A stretch of 64,000 nucleotides of DNA, taken from the NCBI GenBank assembly GCA_965279655.1, contig OZ257255.1:620001-684000 (forward strand). The letters run 5' to 3'. Below are positions 43,662 through 53,614 of this stretch, piece after piece (the first letter of the stretch is position 1; the number at the start of each line of letters is the position of its first letter). Source of the DNA: SCTM01 sp965279655. Lineage in GTDB: Bacteria > Pseudomonadota > Alphaproteobacteria > Rhodospirillales > Rhodospirillaceae. The notes below the pieces were generated by a model. That model did no database searches. It saw nothing but the letters and a program-made list of their open reading frames with translations, and was not told the origin of the DNA. Position numbers and translations under genes: made by a program.

Positions 43662-44690
43662 ATGATCAGACCGTGGACCGCCACCTGTATCCAGATGCCG
43701 GCGAACTCGCTCGCCACGGCGAAGGACCGGGCCGAAGCGCAAGAATCGATCCTTAAGCATATCGAGGCGGGCGAGAAGCTGGTGCAGCTCGCCGTCGAGC
43801 GCGATGCACGCGACCTGGTGCTGTTTCCCGAGTTTGTCTTCAGCGGTGGCAGCGGGCCGAACCTGGTCGGCGTGGTCGAATGGCTGGGTCCCGAGATGGA
43901 ACGGCTGCAGGCCATCGCTGCGCGCTACAAGATCTTCCTCGCGGCAAACCTGTACACGCTGAGTAAGGATTTCCCCAACCGCTACCTGAACACCAACTTC
44001 ATGTTGGACCGCTCGGGCAATGTGGTGCTGAAGGCCTATCGCCTGCACACCTATCACTCCAGTTCCCCGCACGACTATTGGGATGACTTCCTGCAGAAGG
44101 TCGGCGGCCTCGACGGTGCGTTCCCCGTCGCGAAGACCGAACTCGGCAATATCTCCATGGCCGCGAGCATGGAACTCATGTTCCCGGAGTTCGTGCGCGC
44201 GCATACCCTGCGTGGCGCGGAAGTCATCCTTCACACCACCGCCGAGATGATCGTGGACGAAAGCACCAAGCGCACGCGCGCGGCGGAGAACCTGTGCTTC
44301 CTGATGTCGTGCAATTCCGCCGGTCCCCGTGGGTCGGACCGCTTCATGCAGGTCGGCTCGCGCATCATCAATCCGCGCGGCCAGGTGATCGCCGAAGTGG
44401 ATCAGGGCGTGGCGGGCCAGTGCACCGCCACCATCGACGTTGAGGGGCTGCGCCGGCGTCGCGCGAACCTTGATCTCGGCTATCCGCCATACGGCGCCAA
44501 CTACCTCACGCGGTTCCGTGCCGAGATGTTCCGCGACGTCTACGGCAAGGCCAGCTTCTATCCGCCCAACACCTATGCCGACAGCGGATCGATGGAGCGC
44601 ATTACCCCGGAGACCCAGGAAGTGCGTCTGAAGAAGGGGCGGGCGCAGATGGTGGCAGCGGGCGTCCTGCCGCCGGAATACGGGACCTGA
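43662..44690 (+). CDS. Nitrilase-superfamily protein lacking the catalytic Lys and Cys, copy 1
   Basis: 342 residues with the carbon-nitrogen hydrolase fold. The catalytic Glu is kept (Glu57, VLFPEF). Where the family has YRK the protein has YRL (Leu128, AYRLHTYHSSSPHDYW), and where it has the nucleophilic Cys before the FPE motif it has Ser169 (AASMELMFPE). Both changes recur in the paralogue at 56846, so they are not sequencing error. It may use different chemistry, be a non-catalytic binding protein, or have remodelled residues I cannot place. Upstream gap of about 100 bases; GPH transporter follows. Confidence 0.83.
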   Translation: MIRPWTATCIQMPANSLATAKDRAEAQESILKHIEAGEKLVQLAVERDARDLVLFPEFVFSGGSGPNLVGVVEWLGPEMERLQAIAARYKIFLAANLYTLSKDFPNRYLNTNFMLDRSGNVVLKAYRLHTYHSSSPHDYWDDFLQKVGGLDGAFPVAKTELGNISMAASMELMFPEFVRAHTLRGAEVILHTTAEMIVDESTKRTRAAENLCFLMSCNSAGPRGSDRFMQVGSRIINPRGQVIAEVDQGVAGQCTATIDVEGLRRRRANLDLGYPPYGANYLTRFRAEMFRDVYGKASFYPPNTYADSGSMERITPETQEVRLKKGRAQMVAAGVLPPEYGT

Positions 44691-44704
44691 GTCTCGGGGA
44701 ACGC

Positions 44705-46165
44705 ATGATGACCGTACAGTCTCTTCCCTGGCGTGATCGCATCATCTACGGACTGGGTAAGACTCCGGACCTCATCAAGCAGAGTTCCTTCGACGGCTTC
44801 ATCCTGTTTTACTACTCGCAGGTTCTGGGCCTGCCCGGCACCCTGGCCGGCCTGACAATCTTCCTGGTGATCTGTGCCGACGCGGTGTGGGATCCCATCG
44901 CGGGCACGTATTCCGATGGTCTCAGAAAGGCGCGTTTCGGCCGCAGGCTGACGCCGATGCTCTACGCAACGCCGTTGGCGGTCCTTGGGTTCTATCTGCT
45001 GTTCGCGCCGCCCAGCGGCTTGCCCACGATGCTGTTGTTCGCATGGATGCTGGGTTCCGCGCTGCTGCTGCGCTGCACGATGACGTTCTACCAGATTCCC
45101 TATCTCACGTTGCAGTCGGAGTTGTCCGACAAGACTGCGGTCCGCGGTTCATTGGTGATCCTCGCCAGCCTGTTCCGGATGGTGACGGAATTCACGCTGT
45201 TCTACGTCGCATTCAATTTGTTCTTCCACGCGACGGCGGCCTATCCGAACGGCCAGCAAGACCCTGAGGCCTATCCGCGCTACGGCCTGATCATGGGCCT
45301 GGTCATGGGCGTGTTGATGGTGGCCTGCGTCGCCGCCTTGTACCCGACGGTGCGGCGGATGCGCAGCTATGCGACCAGCGCCCCGCGCCGTGTCAGCGGC
45401 TTGCTGAGTGTGAGTCTTTGGCGCGGGCTTCTCGTCGAGAACGCGATCTTCCGTGCCCTGGTTCTGGGCATCTTCACGTTCGCGATCGCCACCGGCCTCA
45501 ACACCGCGTTCCATCTCTATCTCGGTACCTATCTGTTCAAGTTGAACCCGAAGGAACTGGGGCAGTGGCGCCAGGCGATCAATGTCGGTGGCTTCATGGC
45601 CTTGATTGTCATCGTTCAGTGGCTCGTGCGTCGCTTCGACGTCAAATCGACCTTCGTCACGTCCATGGCGACCTACGGTGTCATCGAGGTGGCCTGCGTC
45701 ACCATCTACATGCTCGGCCTGTGGCCCGAGACATTGCCGGTCATCTACCTGTTGATCGCCGGCAACTTCCTTGCGGGCGCGGTAAATGCCAGCAACATGG
45801 TCACGCCGGCGCTCATGTGCTCGATCGCGGCGGATCATCACGAGCATCGCACCGGCGAGCCGCAGCAGGGCTTGATGTTCGGTATGGTGCACTTCGCGCA
45901 GAAGGCCGGCACCGGTGTCGGCAATCTGGTCGCGGGGGTGTTCCTTGACCTTATCAAGTTCCCCAAGGGCGCCCCGATGAACTCGGTCGCTACCGAGACC
46001 GTGGGGCAGATGTCCTGGTTCTACGTTTTCAGCATCCTGTTCGCGAGCGCCATGGCCGTAGTGGTGTTCCGCGGCTATCGCGTGCACAAGGACGAGCATG
46101 ACAAGGTCATCGCCGAACTGAATCGGCGGCGCGAACTTCAGCCGCAAGGCAGCGCGGCGGAATGA
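44705..46165 (+). CDS. GPH-family sodium/sugar-type symporter (MFS)
   Basis: 486 residues with about 12 hydrophobic segments. N-terminal text WRDRIIYGLGKTPDLIKQSSFDGFILFYY and the early DAVWDPIAGTYSD motif are characteristic of glycoside-pentoside-hexuronide:cation symporters, which import sugars or related polar solutes with Na+ or H+. Start ATG 44705 or 44708. Linked by ATGA overlap to the SMP-30 gene and 14 bases after the nitrilase-fold gene, so probably one operon. Confidence 0.88.
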   Translation: MMTVQSLPWRDRIIYGLGKTPDLIKQSSFDGFILFYYSQVLGLPGTLAGLTIFLVICADAVWDPIAGTYSDGLRKARFGRRLTPMLYATPLAVLGFYLLFAPPSGLPTMLLFAWMLGSALLLRCTMTFYQIPYLTLQSELSDKTAVRGSLVILASLFRMVTEFTLFYVAFNLFFHATAAYPNGQQDPEAYPRYGLIMGLVMGVLMVACVAALYPTVRRMRSYATSAPRRVSGLLSVSLWRGLLVENAIFRALVLGIFTFAIATGLNTAFHLYLGTYLFKLNPKELGQWRQAINVGGFMALIVIVQWLVRRFDVKSTFVTSMATYGVIEVACVTIYMLGLWPETLPVIYLLIAGNFLAGAVNASNMVTPALMCSIAADHHEHRTGEPQQGLMFGMVHFAQKAGTGVGNLVAGVFLDLIKFPKGAPMNSVATETVGQMSWFYVFSILFASAMAVVVFRGYRVHKDEHDKVIAELNRRRELQPQGSAAE

Positions 46166-47169
46166 CGCTTGCACGCCGCGCCGCTCTGGGTGCAGGTATC
46201 GCCGCGGCGCTGGTGCGCCCCGCGTCCGCGGCCGAGCGTGAACGCCCCGCACCCAAGTTCCGTGTTGTCGCCACGGGCCTGAAGTTTCCCGAAGGCCCAT
46301 TCGTGATGGCGGATGGCAGCGTCGGGGTGTGCGAGATCGCCGCCGGGCGGCTCACCCGTATCGCTCCGGACGGATCGACAAGCTTGCTCGCCGACGTTGG
46401 CGGCGGTCCCAATGGCGCCGCGCTGGGTCCAGGTGGCACCTGCTACGTTTGCAATAACGGCGGGCTTTCTTTCAACGGGCCCGTGTCCGACGAGCCATTG
46501 GGCTCGATCCAGAAGGTCGACCTCGCCACCGGCAAGGTTGCCACGCTGTACCGCTTCGTCGATGGCCGGCCGCTGATCCGCCCCAATGATCTGGTGTTCG
46601 ACGCCATGGGCGGGTTCTGGTTCACGGACCAAGGGCGGGCGCATACGCGCACCCAGGACTACGGCGGCATTTACTGGGCGCGCAACGACGGCAGCGAGAT
46701 CCGCGAAGTGATCTTTCCCGCGACGACCTGCAATGGGATCGCAATCTCGCCGGACGGAAAGACGCTCTATGTCGTCGGTATGCCGGGACTGCGGCAAGTG
46801 GCGGCGTACACCATCGTCGGCCCGGGGCAGTTGGAGGAGGAGACGTCTTGGATCGAGTTTGGCCGCCCCCGCACGGGAAAGCGCGTCAAGCCGCGCTTGG
46901 TCGCGAGCCTCGGCGGCGACCGCAGTTTCGATTCCATGCGCGTGGATTCGGCCGGCAACCTGATCCTGGGTACCACCATCATGGGCGGGCTCACGGTCAT
47001 CTCGCCGGACGGCAAGACTATCGAGCACATTCAAATGCCCGATCCCATGACCACGAACCTCGCGTTCGGCGGGCCGGACCTGCGCACGGTCTATGTGTGC
47101 TTCTCCACGCGCGGCGAAGTGGTCGCGATGCAGTGGCCGCGGCCCGGCAAACGGCTGCAGTTTCAGTAA
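46162..47169 (+). CDS. SMP-30/gluconolactonase-like secreted hydrolase
   Basis: 335 residues; Tat-like or Sec signal (MTLARRAALGAGIAAALV, about 1-26), then a six-bladed propeller with LKFPEGPFVMADGSVGVCE, GGPNGAALGPGG, RPNDLVFDAMGGFWFTDQG and CNGIAISPDGKTLYVVG. The Glu, Asn and Asp of these repeats match metal-site positions of SMP-30/lactonases. Likely hydrolyses a lactone or related ester in the periplasm. Overlaps the transporter stop by 4 bases. Confidence 0.88.
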   Translation: MTLARRAALGAGIAAALVRPASAAERERPAPKFRVVATGLKFPEGPFVMADGSVGVCEIAAGRLTRIAPDGSTSLLADVGGGPNGAALGPGGTCYVCNNGGLSFNGPVSDEPLGSIQKVDLATGKVATLYRFVDGRPLIRPNDLVFDAMGGFWFTDQGRAHTRTQDYGGIYWARNDGSEIREVIFPATTCNGIAISPDGKTLYVVGMPGLRQVAAYTIVGPGQLEEETSWIEFGRPRTGKRVKPRLVASLGGDRSFDSMRVDSAGNLILGTTIMGGLTVISPDGKTIEHIQMPDPMTTNLAFGGPDLRTVYVCFSTRGEVVAMQWPRPGKRLQFQ

Positions 47170-47172
47170 GCC

Positions 47173-48369
47173 TTAGCCGCCGTAGGTGCGCAGCACGTGC
47201 CGGGCAATCGCCATCTTCAGGACCTCGGTCGGCCCTTCGGTGATGATCATGCTCCGCTGGTCCCGCCACATCTTTTGCATGGGCAGGTCCGTGGTCAGGC
47301 CCATGCCGCCGTGGATCTGCATGCAGTTGTCGGCGGCGGCGTATGAGCGCGTGTCGCCGAACACCTTCGCCATATAACCTTCGACGCGGATGTCCTCGCC
47401 GCGGTCGTGTTTGCTGGCGGCGTGATAGACCATGAGGGTCAGTTGGTGCAGATCCACGAAGGCATCCGCCAGCATCCATTGCACCGCCTGGCGTTCGGCC
47501 AAAGGCTGGCCGAAGGTCACGCGCTGCTTGGCATAGCTTGAACCGAGTTCCAGGCAACGCGCGATCACGCCCATGCCGCGTGCCGCGTGCCGCAGGCGGC
47601 CTACGGACAGCCAGCGCTGGGCGGAGCCGAAGCCCTTGCCTTCTTCGCCGATGCGATTCTCCACGGGCACCTTGACGTCGTCGAAGGCGATCTCCCAGGG
47701 GCGATCGTCGATGACCAGTTCCTGTTGGCGCAAAAGCTTCACGCCCGGCGCCTTCATGTCGACGATGAACACCGAGATGCCACCCTTGGAGCCTTTCTCC
47801 CGGTCCGTCGCAGCCACCACGAAGGCGTAGTTCGCTAGCTCCGCGTGCGTAATGAATCGCTTCGTGCCGTTGATGACGTAGTGATCTCCTTTGCGCACGG
47901 CAGTAGTGCGCATGGAGCCTGGATCGCCGCCGGCGTCAGGCTCGGTCTGGGCGAAGCACCAGCGGATTTCCCTGCGCAGCGTGGGATAGAGGTACTTTTC
48001 CTTCTGCGCGGGAGTCAGTTCGTACAGAATCGGGTTCAGCAGGGGCCCACTGATGATCACATCCGCGCCGCGGCAGGGCAGGGCGACGGTGCGTCCCAAC
48101 TCCGACAGCACCACCATCTGCGCCAACAGCGGAAAGCCGCCGCCGCCGTATTCCGTGGGGATGTTGTAGCCCTCCAGCCCCAACACCTTTGCTTTCTCGG
48201 TGAAGAGCTTCAGGTATTCCGGCTTGAGCATGCCGTGTTCGCAGGTCTCGCGCTCGACCGGGATCAGTTCCTTGTCGACAAAGCGGCGCAGGTTCTCTTT
48301 GAGCAACTGGAGTTCCGGCGGCAGTTCAAACCGCGGGGCGTCCAATTCGCCCAGCGTATCGTTCGTCAT
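47173..48369 (-). CDS. Acyl-CoA dehydrogenase, copy 1
   Basis: 398 residues with the flavin dehydrogenase fold: CFAQTEPDAGGDPGSMRT (FAD/substrate loop), INGTKRFITHAELANYAFVVAATD, and the C-terminal QIHGGMGLTTDLPMQKMWRDQR / GPTEVLKMAIARHVL. It would introduce an alpha,beta double bond into an acyl-CoA. Start ATG 48369 overlaps the MFS stop (TGATG), so the two are translated from one leftward message; a longer upstream reading is inside the MFS gene. Confidence 0.93.
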   Translation of the reverse strand: MTNDTLGELDAPRFELPPELQLLKENLRRFVDKELIPVERETCEHGMLKPEYLKLFTEKAKVLGLEGYNIPTEYGGGGFPLLAQMVVLSELGRTVALPCRGADVIISGPLLNPILYELTPAQKEKYLYPTLRREIRWCFAQTEPDAGGDPGSMRTTAVRKGDHYVINGTKRFITHAELANYAFVVAATDREKGSKGGISVFIVDMKAPGVKLLRQQELVIDDRPWEIAFDDVKVPVENRIGEEGKGFGSAQRWLSVGRLRHAARGMGVIARCLELGSSYAKQRVTFGQPLAERQAVQWMLADAFVDLHQLTLMVYHAASKHDRGEDIRVEGYMAKVFGDTRSYAAADNCMQIHGGMGLTTDLPMQKMWRDQRSMIITEGPTEVLKMAIARHVLRTYGG

Positions 48370-49721
48370 CAGCTTCTCTCCTGGGTCGAGGCGATGCCCC
48401 ATGTGGCGGCTTCCGCCACGGCGGCGGGCGCGCGGCGGCTGCCAAGCAACATCAGCAGAGCGCCGCATGCGGGAAGGATGGCCGCCACGCAGGCGAGTGA
48501 ATACCGTACGCCGCCGGGCTCGGTGAACACGAAGTCGCTGAGGAGTGCAGGGACCACCGGGCCGACACCGGCGCCGATGATGGCGCTGGTGAACAGATGC
48601 AGCGCGACGACTTGCCCGCGAATCTGGTTCGGCGTGATTTGCTGCATCAGTGCCGTCGAAAGGGCCGGCGTCGCGCCCAGCGCGAACGCCGGCACCGCCA
48701 TCAAGGCGAGAGTGGCGTAGGGGCTGTTCACCAGCATGGCGGAGACCTGGAAGACCGCCGCGCACAGATAAAGCGTCGCCATCACCCTGGTGTTGTATCG
48801 CTTTAGCAAGGTATCGCCGAACGCCATGGTCGAGGCCGCGCCGAGCACACCAAAGGTAAGCGCGACCATCCCGTAGGCCTGTCCCACTTCGTGCTGCTGC
48901 CAGCCGTAGTTGCGCATCATCATCGCCGGCATCCACGCGGTGAAGCCGGAGTTGGTGGAGGACATCAGCGCCACGCCGACAATCAGCGCCACGTACAGGC
49001 TTGCGCGGCCGTGCAGGAAGCTGAAGCCTTCGCGCAGCGAGAAGGTCTTGCGGCCCTTCATAAGGCCGTGGCGGATGGGTTCGGGCACGGTCAGGGTTAG
49101 GGCCGCGATGAAGAAGCCCGCGAAACCCACCACCACGAACGCCGCTTGCCATGCCTTGAGCGCACCGACGATGGGGAACTCCACCAGATTGCCGGTGCCG
49201 ACGAACTGAATCACCGTGCCGCCGATCACCAGCGCAAGGCCCGAACCGAGGGACACACCCAGGTGATAGGTCGCGAAACCGGCGGCGCGCTTTCGCAGGG
49301 GGAACAGGTCGGCAATGATTGAATCCGCCGCCGGTGTGAGGGTGGCTTCGCCCACGCCTACCATCATGCGGGACCCGAACAGGGCGCCGTAACTCTTGGC
49401 CAGGCCGCAGCCGATGGTCGCGGCGGACCAGGTGACCACGCCGGCGGTGATGACCATGCAGCGTCTTGATCGGTCCACCAGCCAGCCCATCGGCAAGCCC
49501 ACGCCGGTGTACATCAGCGCGAAGGCGATCCCGGTCAGCAGGCCGAACTGACTATCGCTGAGGCCGAAGTCCGCTTTGATGGGTGTGACCAGGAGGGAGA
49601 TGATCGTGCGGTCGATGTAGCTGAGGGTGTAGCAGAGCAGCAGCACGATTACCGCGTACCAGGCGACCGCCGGACGCGGATACCCGGCGTCGGACTCCAA
49701 AGGCTGATCGGGTGTGTTCAA
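48369..49721 (-). CDS. MFS transporter (Spinster-like)
   Basis: 450 residues, 12 predicted membrane segments, with family text YTLSYIDRTIISLLVTPIKADFGLSDSQFGLL and GVGEATLTPAADSIIADLFP. Likely imports an organic acid or exports a product. First gene of a leftward pair with the acyl-CoA dehydrogenase and divergent from the hydratase gene at 49869. Confidence 0.9.
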   Translation of the reverse strand: MNTPDQPLESDAGYPRPAVAWYAVIVLLLCYTLSYIDRTIISLLVTPIKADFGLSDSQFGLLTGIAFALMYTGVGLPMGWLVDRSRRCMVITAGVVTWSAATIGCGLAKSYGALFGSRMMVGVGEATLTPAADSIIADLFPLRKRAAGFATYHLGVSLGSGLALVIGGTVIQFVGTGNLVEFPIVGALKAWQAAFVVVGFAGFFIAALTLTVPEPIRHGLMKGRKTFSLREGFSFLHGRASLYVALIVGVALMSSTNSGFTAWMPAMMMRNYGWQQHEVGQAYGMVALTFGVLGAASTMAFGDTLLKRYNTRVMATLYLCAAVFQVSAMLVNSPYATLALMAVPAFALGATPALSTALMQQITPNQIRGQVVALHLFTSAIIGAGVGPVVPALLSDFVFTEPGGVRYSLACVAAILPACGALLMLLGSRRAPAAVAEAATWGIASTQERS

Positions 49722-49787
49722 GGCCGGTCCCCCCAGACGCGCGTTGCCGCACTATAAGTCGCGCATTTTCAAGCGATTCCCGTCAAC

Positions 49788-49808
49788 GCGTTCCCCCCGG
49801 AGGAACGC
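49788..49808. promoter_or_regulatory. Inverted repeat in the MFS / hydratase divergent region
   Basis: GCGTTCC-N7-GGAACGC, perfect arms, between starts 49721 and 49869. Candidate operator for either direction; no T-tract, so not a good terminator. Confidence 0.4.
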
Positions 49809-49868
49809 ATCGCGATCTTAAAAACGGCTGCAGGAGGGTCGTTTGGACCGGTATGGTAGGACGGTGCC

Positions 49869-51065
49869 ATGGAAGAGGATCCCCTTTCCGACGCGGAAGT
49901 GGCCCGCGCACAGCTCCTGGTGGGCGTGGACCTGGCATCCACGGTGCGTAGCCACATCACCACTGCCACCGAAGACGCCATCCTCAACTTCGCGGCGGCT
50001 TGCGGGAACGACAACCCGCTGTTTTCCGATCCGGCTGCGGCCCGCGCGACCCGCTGGGGTGGCCTGATCGCGCCGGCGATCATGGCCGGTATGGTCAATA
50101 GGCCCCTGCGCGGCGATCCGCTCGATCCGGATCTGCTGAAGCGCACAGCGGGGCTGTTCCCAAACTGCAACCAGTTCGTCTCAGGCGGCGAGTGGACGTT
50201 CTATCGCCCGATTCATCTTGGCGACGAACTCTATGGCTTTGACGCGGAGGACAGCGTGGAGGCAAAGCCCTCGAAGTTCGCGGGCCGTACGGTCCACGCG
50301 GTGCGGGCGCGGGTAAAGCTCAATCAGCGCGGCGAGGTCGTTGCGGTGCAGAAGGTGCGCCGGATCATCAGCCCCCGCCGCGGCGAGAAGAGCGCCAAGA
50401 TCGCAATAGAACCCGCGTCCTACGACGACGCGGCGATCGCGAAGATAGATGCGGCCTACGCGACACAGCGCTCAAGCATACGCACCCTGGCGGACGTCCG
50501 GCTCGGCCAGACGCTGGGTCAAGCCGTCGTCGGCCCGCTCACGGTCACGGACATTGTCATGTTCCTCGCCGCCGGCGGCTTCGGCTTCGCGGCGCGCACG
50601 CCGCTTGTCGGCAAGCTGGCGGCGAAGGATCGCGCTGCCTATCCGCAATTCTATGGCAAGGATGATCGCGGCGTTCTGGACGTCTTGCAGCGGGTGCATT
50701 GGGACCCGGTGCTCACCGCCAAGCAAGGCCATCCCGGTCCCTACGACTACGGCGTGATGCGTGAGAGCTATCTCTACCTTTACCTCGCAGACTGGTGCGG
50801 CCCGAACGGCTGGGTGGTGCGTCTTCACGACGAGATGCGCAAGTTCAACTACGTCGGCGATACCCAATGGATTTCAGGCGAAGTCACGGCAATCCGGGGC
50901 AATTTGGTGGACGTGAAAGTTGCCATGCGCAATCAGCGGGGCGAGGAAACGGTCCGCGCGGAAGCTACGATCGCCGTTGGCGACAAGGTTCTGCCGGATG
51001 TGCCCGCCGACCTTGCCGCCCGTGCCGAGAAAACCTGGCAGCGGCATCTCGAACTCGCGCGCTAA
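49869..51065 (+). CDS. FAS1-like/MaoC-type double-hotdog dehydratase
   Basis: 398 residues. N-terminal hotdog domain with FAAACGNDNPLFSDPAAARATRWGGLIAPAIMAG, as in FAS1-like dehydratases, and a second hotdog half in which the MaoC-type motif is weak (GPYDYGVMRESYLYLYLADW). Expected to hydrate or dehydrate an enoyl-/hydroxyacyl-CoA. Its stop overlaps that of the convergent CoA-transferase by 4 bases. Fits with the dehydrogenases and CoA-transferase around it. Confidence 0.82.
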   Translation: MEEDPLSDAEVARAQLLVGVDLASTVRSHITTATEDAILNFAAACGNDNPLFSDPAAARATRWGGLIAPAIMAGMVNRPLRGDPLDPDLLKRTAGLFPNCNQFVSGGEWTFYRPIHLGDELYGFDAEDSVEAKPSKFAGRTVHAVRARVKLNQRGEVVAVQKVRRIISPRRGEKSAKIAIEPASYDDAAIAKIDAAYATQRSSIRTLADVRLGQTLGQAVVGPLTVTDIVMFLAAGGFGFAARTPLVGKLAAKDRAAYPQFYGKDDRGVLDVLQRVHWDPVLTAKQGHPGPYDYGVMRESYLYLYLADWCGPNGWVVRLHDEMRKFNYVGDTQWISGEVTAIRGNLVDVKVAMRNQRGEETVRAEATIAVGDKVLPDVPADLAARAEKTWQRHLELAR

Positions 51066-52267
51066 CCTTCGCCGGCTTCTTTGGTGAGTTCTTCCGTGTG
51101 CTCGCCCAAGCGCGGGGCATGCAGCCGGATGTTGGCGGGTGAGGCGCTGTAGCGCACCGGCGGGCGAACCGCGAAATACGCGCCGGCCTCCGGATGTTCA
51201 TATCGCTCGAACATGCTGACTGCCTTCAGATGTGGATCATCCATGACCTGATCGAACGTGTTCAAGCGCATCGACGGCACGTCGAGCTTCTTCAGGATCG
51301 CGAGCCATTCATCCGTGGTTTTGGTGACGGTCACTTTCTCCATCAACGGATAGAGTTCGTGCATGTGCTGTACGCGTGCTTTCAGCGTTGCAAACCGCGC
51401 ATCATTCGCCAGGACAGGATCCTGCATCACTTCGCCGAAGAAGGCATTCCACTGCTTGTCGGAGTAGGGAAGGATTCCCATGTATCCGTCCTTGGTCTTG
51501 AACGGTCGGCGGTTGGCGTTGGTGACGCGCGTATAGGTCCAAGGTCCGGTGGGCGGGTCGTACACATGGCCGAAGAAGTGCTCCACCATGTTGAAGCTGG
51601 TGACGCACTCCAACATCGGCACTTCCACGAACTGGCCTTCTCCTGTCTTCAGCTTGTGAAACAGCGCGGCGGTGATCGCGTTGGCCATGAACAGGCCCGC
51701 CACCTTGTCCGCCATGAGCGCCGGGAAATAGACCGGTCGTTCGGCGCCCGTCGCGCGATGGATAAGGTCCGCCATGCCGGATGCGGATTGGATAAGGTCA
51801 TCGTAAGCGGGCTTCCCCGCATAAGGCCCATCGCTGCCATACCCGGCGCCGTGCACGTAGACGATATCCGGCTTCACGGCCTTCACGTCTTCGTACGACA
51901 GTCCCAGGCGGCTCATGGCGTCGTAGCGGATGCTGGATGCGATCACGTCGCAGGTTTTGAGCAAGCCGCGCAGAGTGCGCTTTCCCTTTTCCTCCCGCAG
52001 GTCGAGCAGGATGGACCGCTTATTGCGGTTGATGGTCATGAAGATCGGACCGAGATCGGCCGGCGCGCCATCCGGCGTCGCACCGGTGCGGCGTTGGGTG
52101 TCGCCGCCGATCTGCCCCGGAGCGCCGGGCGCTTCCACCTTGATCACGTCCGCGCCCAGGTCGGCGATAATCTGCGTGGCATAGGTGCCGAAGATCACGC
52201 TGGTCATATCCAGCACGCGCACACCGGCGAGGGGGCCGGTGGCCTTATCCGCGAGTTTTTTCGTCAT
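51062..52267 (-). CDS. CaiB/BaiF class III CoA-transferase
   Basis: 401 residues: GVRVLDMTSVIFGTYATQIIADLGADVIKVE, FMTINRNKRSILLDLREEKGK, VHGAGYGSDGPYAGKPAYDDLIQSASG. The Asp nucleophile is expected in the NGPYAGKPAYDDLIQ-type segment. Transfers CoA from an acyl-CoA donor to a carboxylic acid, activating the substrate for oxidation. Start ATG 52267 overlaps the stop of the acyl-CoA dehydrogenase gene upstream (ATGA). Confidence 0.93.
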   Translation of the reverse strand: MTKKLADKATGPLAGVRVLDMTSVIFGTYATQIIADLGADVIKVEAPGAPGQIGGDTQRRTGATPDGAPADLGPIFMTINRNKRSILLDLREEKGKRTLRGLLKTCDVIASSIRYDAMSRLGLSYEDVKAVKPDIVYVHGAGYGSDGPYAGKPAYDDLIQSASGMADLIHRATGAERPVYFPALMADKVAGLFMANAITAALFHKLKTGEGQFVEVPMLECVTSFNMVEHFFGHVYDPPTGPWTYTRVTNANRRPFKTKDGYMGILPYSDKQWNAFFGEVMQDPVLANDARFATLKARVQHMHELYPLMEKVTVTKTTDEWLAILKKLDVPSMRLNTFDQVMDDPHLKAVSMFERYEHPEAGAYFAVRPPVRYSASPANIRLHAPRLGEHTEELTKEAGEG

Positions 52268-53433
52268 CCGCTCTTCGTCCGTAACAGGCTGCGCGCGACG
52301 ACCCATCGATGGATTTCCGTGGGCCCGTCGAAAATACGCATACACCGTACCTGCTCGGCGAACAGGTACAACGGCAATTCCTTGCTGACCCCCATCGCCC
52401 CGAAGCACTGCATGGCTTGGTCGATGATGCGCGTCGCCATCTCCGTGGCGAACACTTTGATCATAGATACATCCGTGCGCACGTCCTGGCCCTGGTCCAG
52501 CTTCCAGGCGATCTCGTACGCCATCAGGCGGCAAGCGCGGATGGAGATGGCCGCATCCGCCACCCAATTCTGGATGGTCTGGCGCGACGCCAGCGGTGCG
52601 CCAAACGTCACGCGCTGCGGTGCGTACTCGCACATCATTTCCAGCGCCCGCTCACACATGCCGATGCACCACGCGGCGATCTGGAGCCGCCGCGTGCCCA
52701 ACCGCAGCTGCATGGGCGCAAACCCGGCGCCCTCCTGACCGAGCAGGTTGCCCGCCGGGATGCGGCAGTCCTCCAGCGCCACCTCGTATGTCGCCGTACC
52801 CGCGAGCATGGGGATTTTCCGCGTGACGTTGAACCCGGGCGTGCCCTTATCCACAAGGAATGCGGACATGCCGCCCTTGCTGCCCTTGGCCTTGTCGGTC
52901 ACCGCCATGACGATGGTGAAGTCCGCTTCCGCCGCCCGGCTGATCCAGATCTTGCGGCCGTTCAAGACCCAGTCCGCCCCGTCCTTCTCTGCCCGCGTGG
53001 ACATAAGCGACGGATCGCTCCCGGCTCCCGGTTCGGAGATCGCGATGGCGGAGCGCGTTTCTCCGCGTACGTATGGTTCGAGATAGCGCTCGCGCTGGGC
53101 CTCCGTCACCGTGGCCATCAGCATGCGCAGGTTCGGGGAGTCCGGCGGGAACGTATAGGGTGTGACCGTGCGCCCCAGTTCCTCGTTCACGCCGATCAAG
53201 GCCACGGCCGGAAGGTCCACGCCGCCCATGTCGGCGGGCGCGTCCAGGCCCCACAGGCCCAGGTCCCGGGACACCGTATCGGCCCTCTTCATTTCCTCAG
53301 GGCTCAGCGCGCTACCTTGGCCGGAGGCCTCCCGGGCGAGCACCTGGGACTCAAGAGGCATCAGCTGGTCGCGCACGAAGCGCGTCACCAGGTCCTTCAG
53401 CATGCGATGCTCTTCGGCGAGCGTGAAATCCAT
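52264..53433 (-). CDS. Acyl-CoA dehydrogenase, copy 2
   Basis: 389 residues: AISEPGAGSDPSLMSTRAEKDGADWVLNGRKIWISRAAEADFTIVMA, and the C-terminal QCFGAMGVSKELPLYLFAEQVR with GPTEIHRWVVARSLL. Same family as 47173 but a different subgroup (PLYLFAEQVR loop). Probably oxidises the acyl-CoA made by the downstream CoA-transferase in the same operon. Confidence 0.93.
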   Translation of the reverse strand: MDFTLAEEHRMLKDLVTRFVRDQLMPLESQVLAREASGQGSALSPEEMKRADTVSRDLGLWGLDAPADMGGVDLPAVALIGVNEELGRTVTPYTFPPDSPNLRMLMATVTEAQRERYLEPYVRGETRSAIAISEPGAGSDPSLMSTRAEKDGADWVLNGRKIWISRAAEADFTIVMAVTDKAKGSKGGMSAFLVDKGTPGFNVTRKIPMLAGTATYEVALEDCRIPAGNLLGQEGAGFAPMQLRLGTRRLQIAAWCIGMCERALEMMCEYAPQRVTFGAPLASRQTIQNWVADAAISIRACRLMAYEIAWKLDQGQDVRTDVSMIKVFATEMATRIIDQAMQCFGAMGVSKELPLYLFAEQVRCMRIFDGPTEIHRWVVARSLLRTKSG

Positions 53434-53506
53434 CGGTCCGGTCCCTCACGTGCGGTCCGTCAGATTATCCCGGGATCGTGGGCTCCGGCGCTGGTCCCCC
53501 AGGCTC

Positions 53507-53523
53507 GGATCGCGTTACGATCA
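53507..53523. promoter_or_regulatory. Candidate operator before the small ORF and amidase operon
   Basis: GATCG-N5-CGATC dyad in the divergent region between the acyl-CoA dehydrogenase (start 53433) and the amidase operon (start 53615). The GGATCG left arm is shared with the stronger palindrome at 62675-62701. Confidence 0.4.
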
Positions 53524-53614
53524 GGCTTGATCGCTATTGGAGCAGGGGGGACTTGCCGATGGCCCGGGTCCGGGGGCTTGTCTACCGTTTCCACACGTTT
53601 GGGAGGATTGCGAC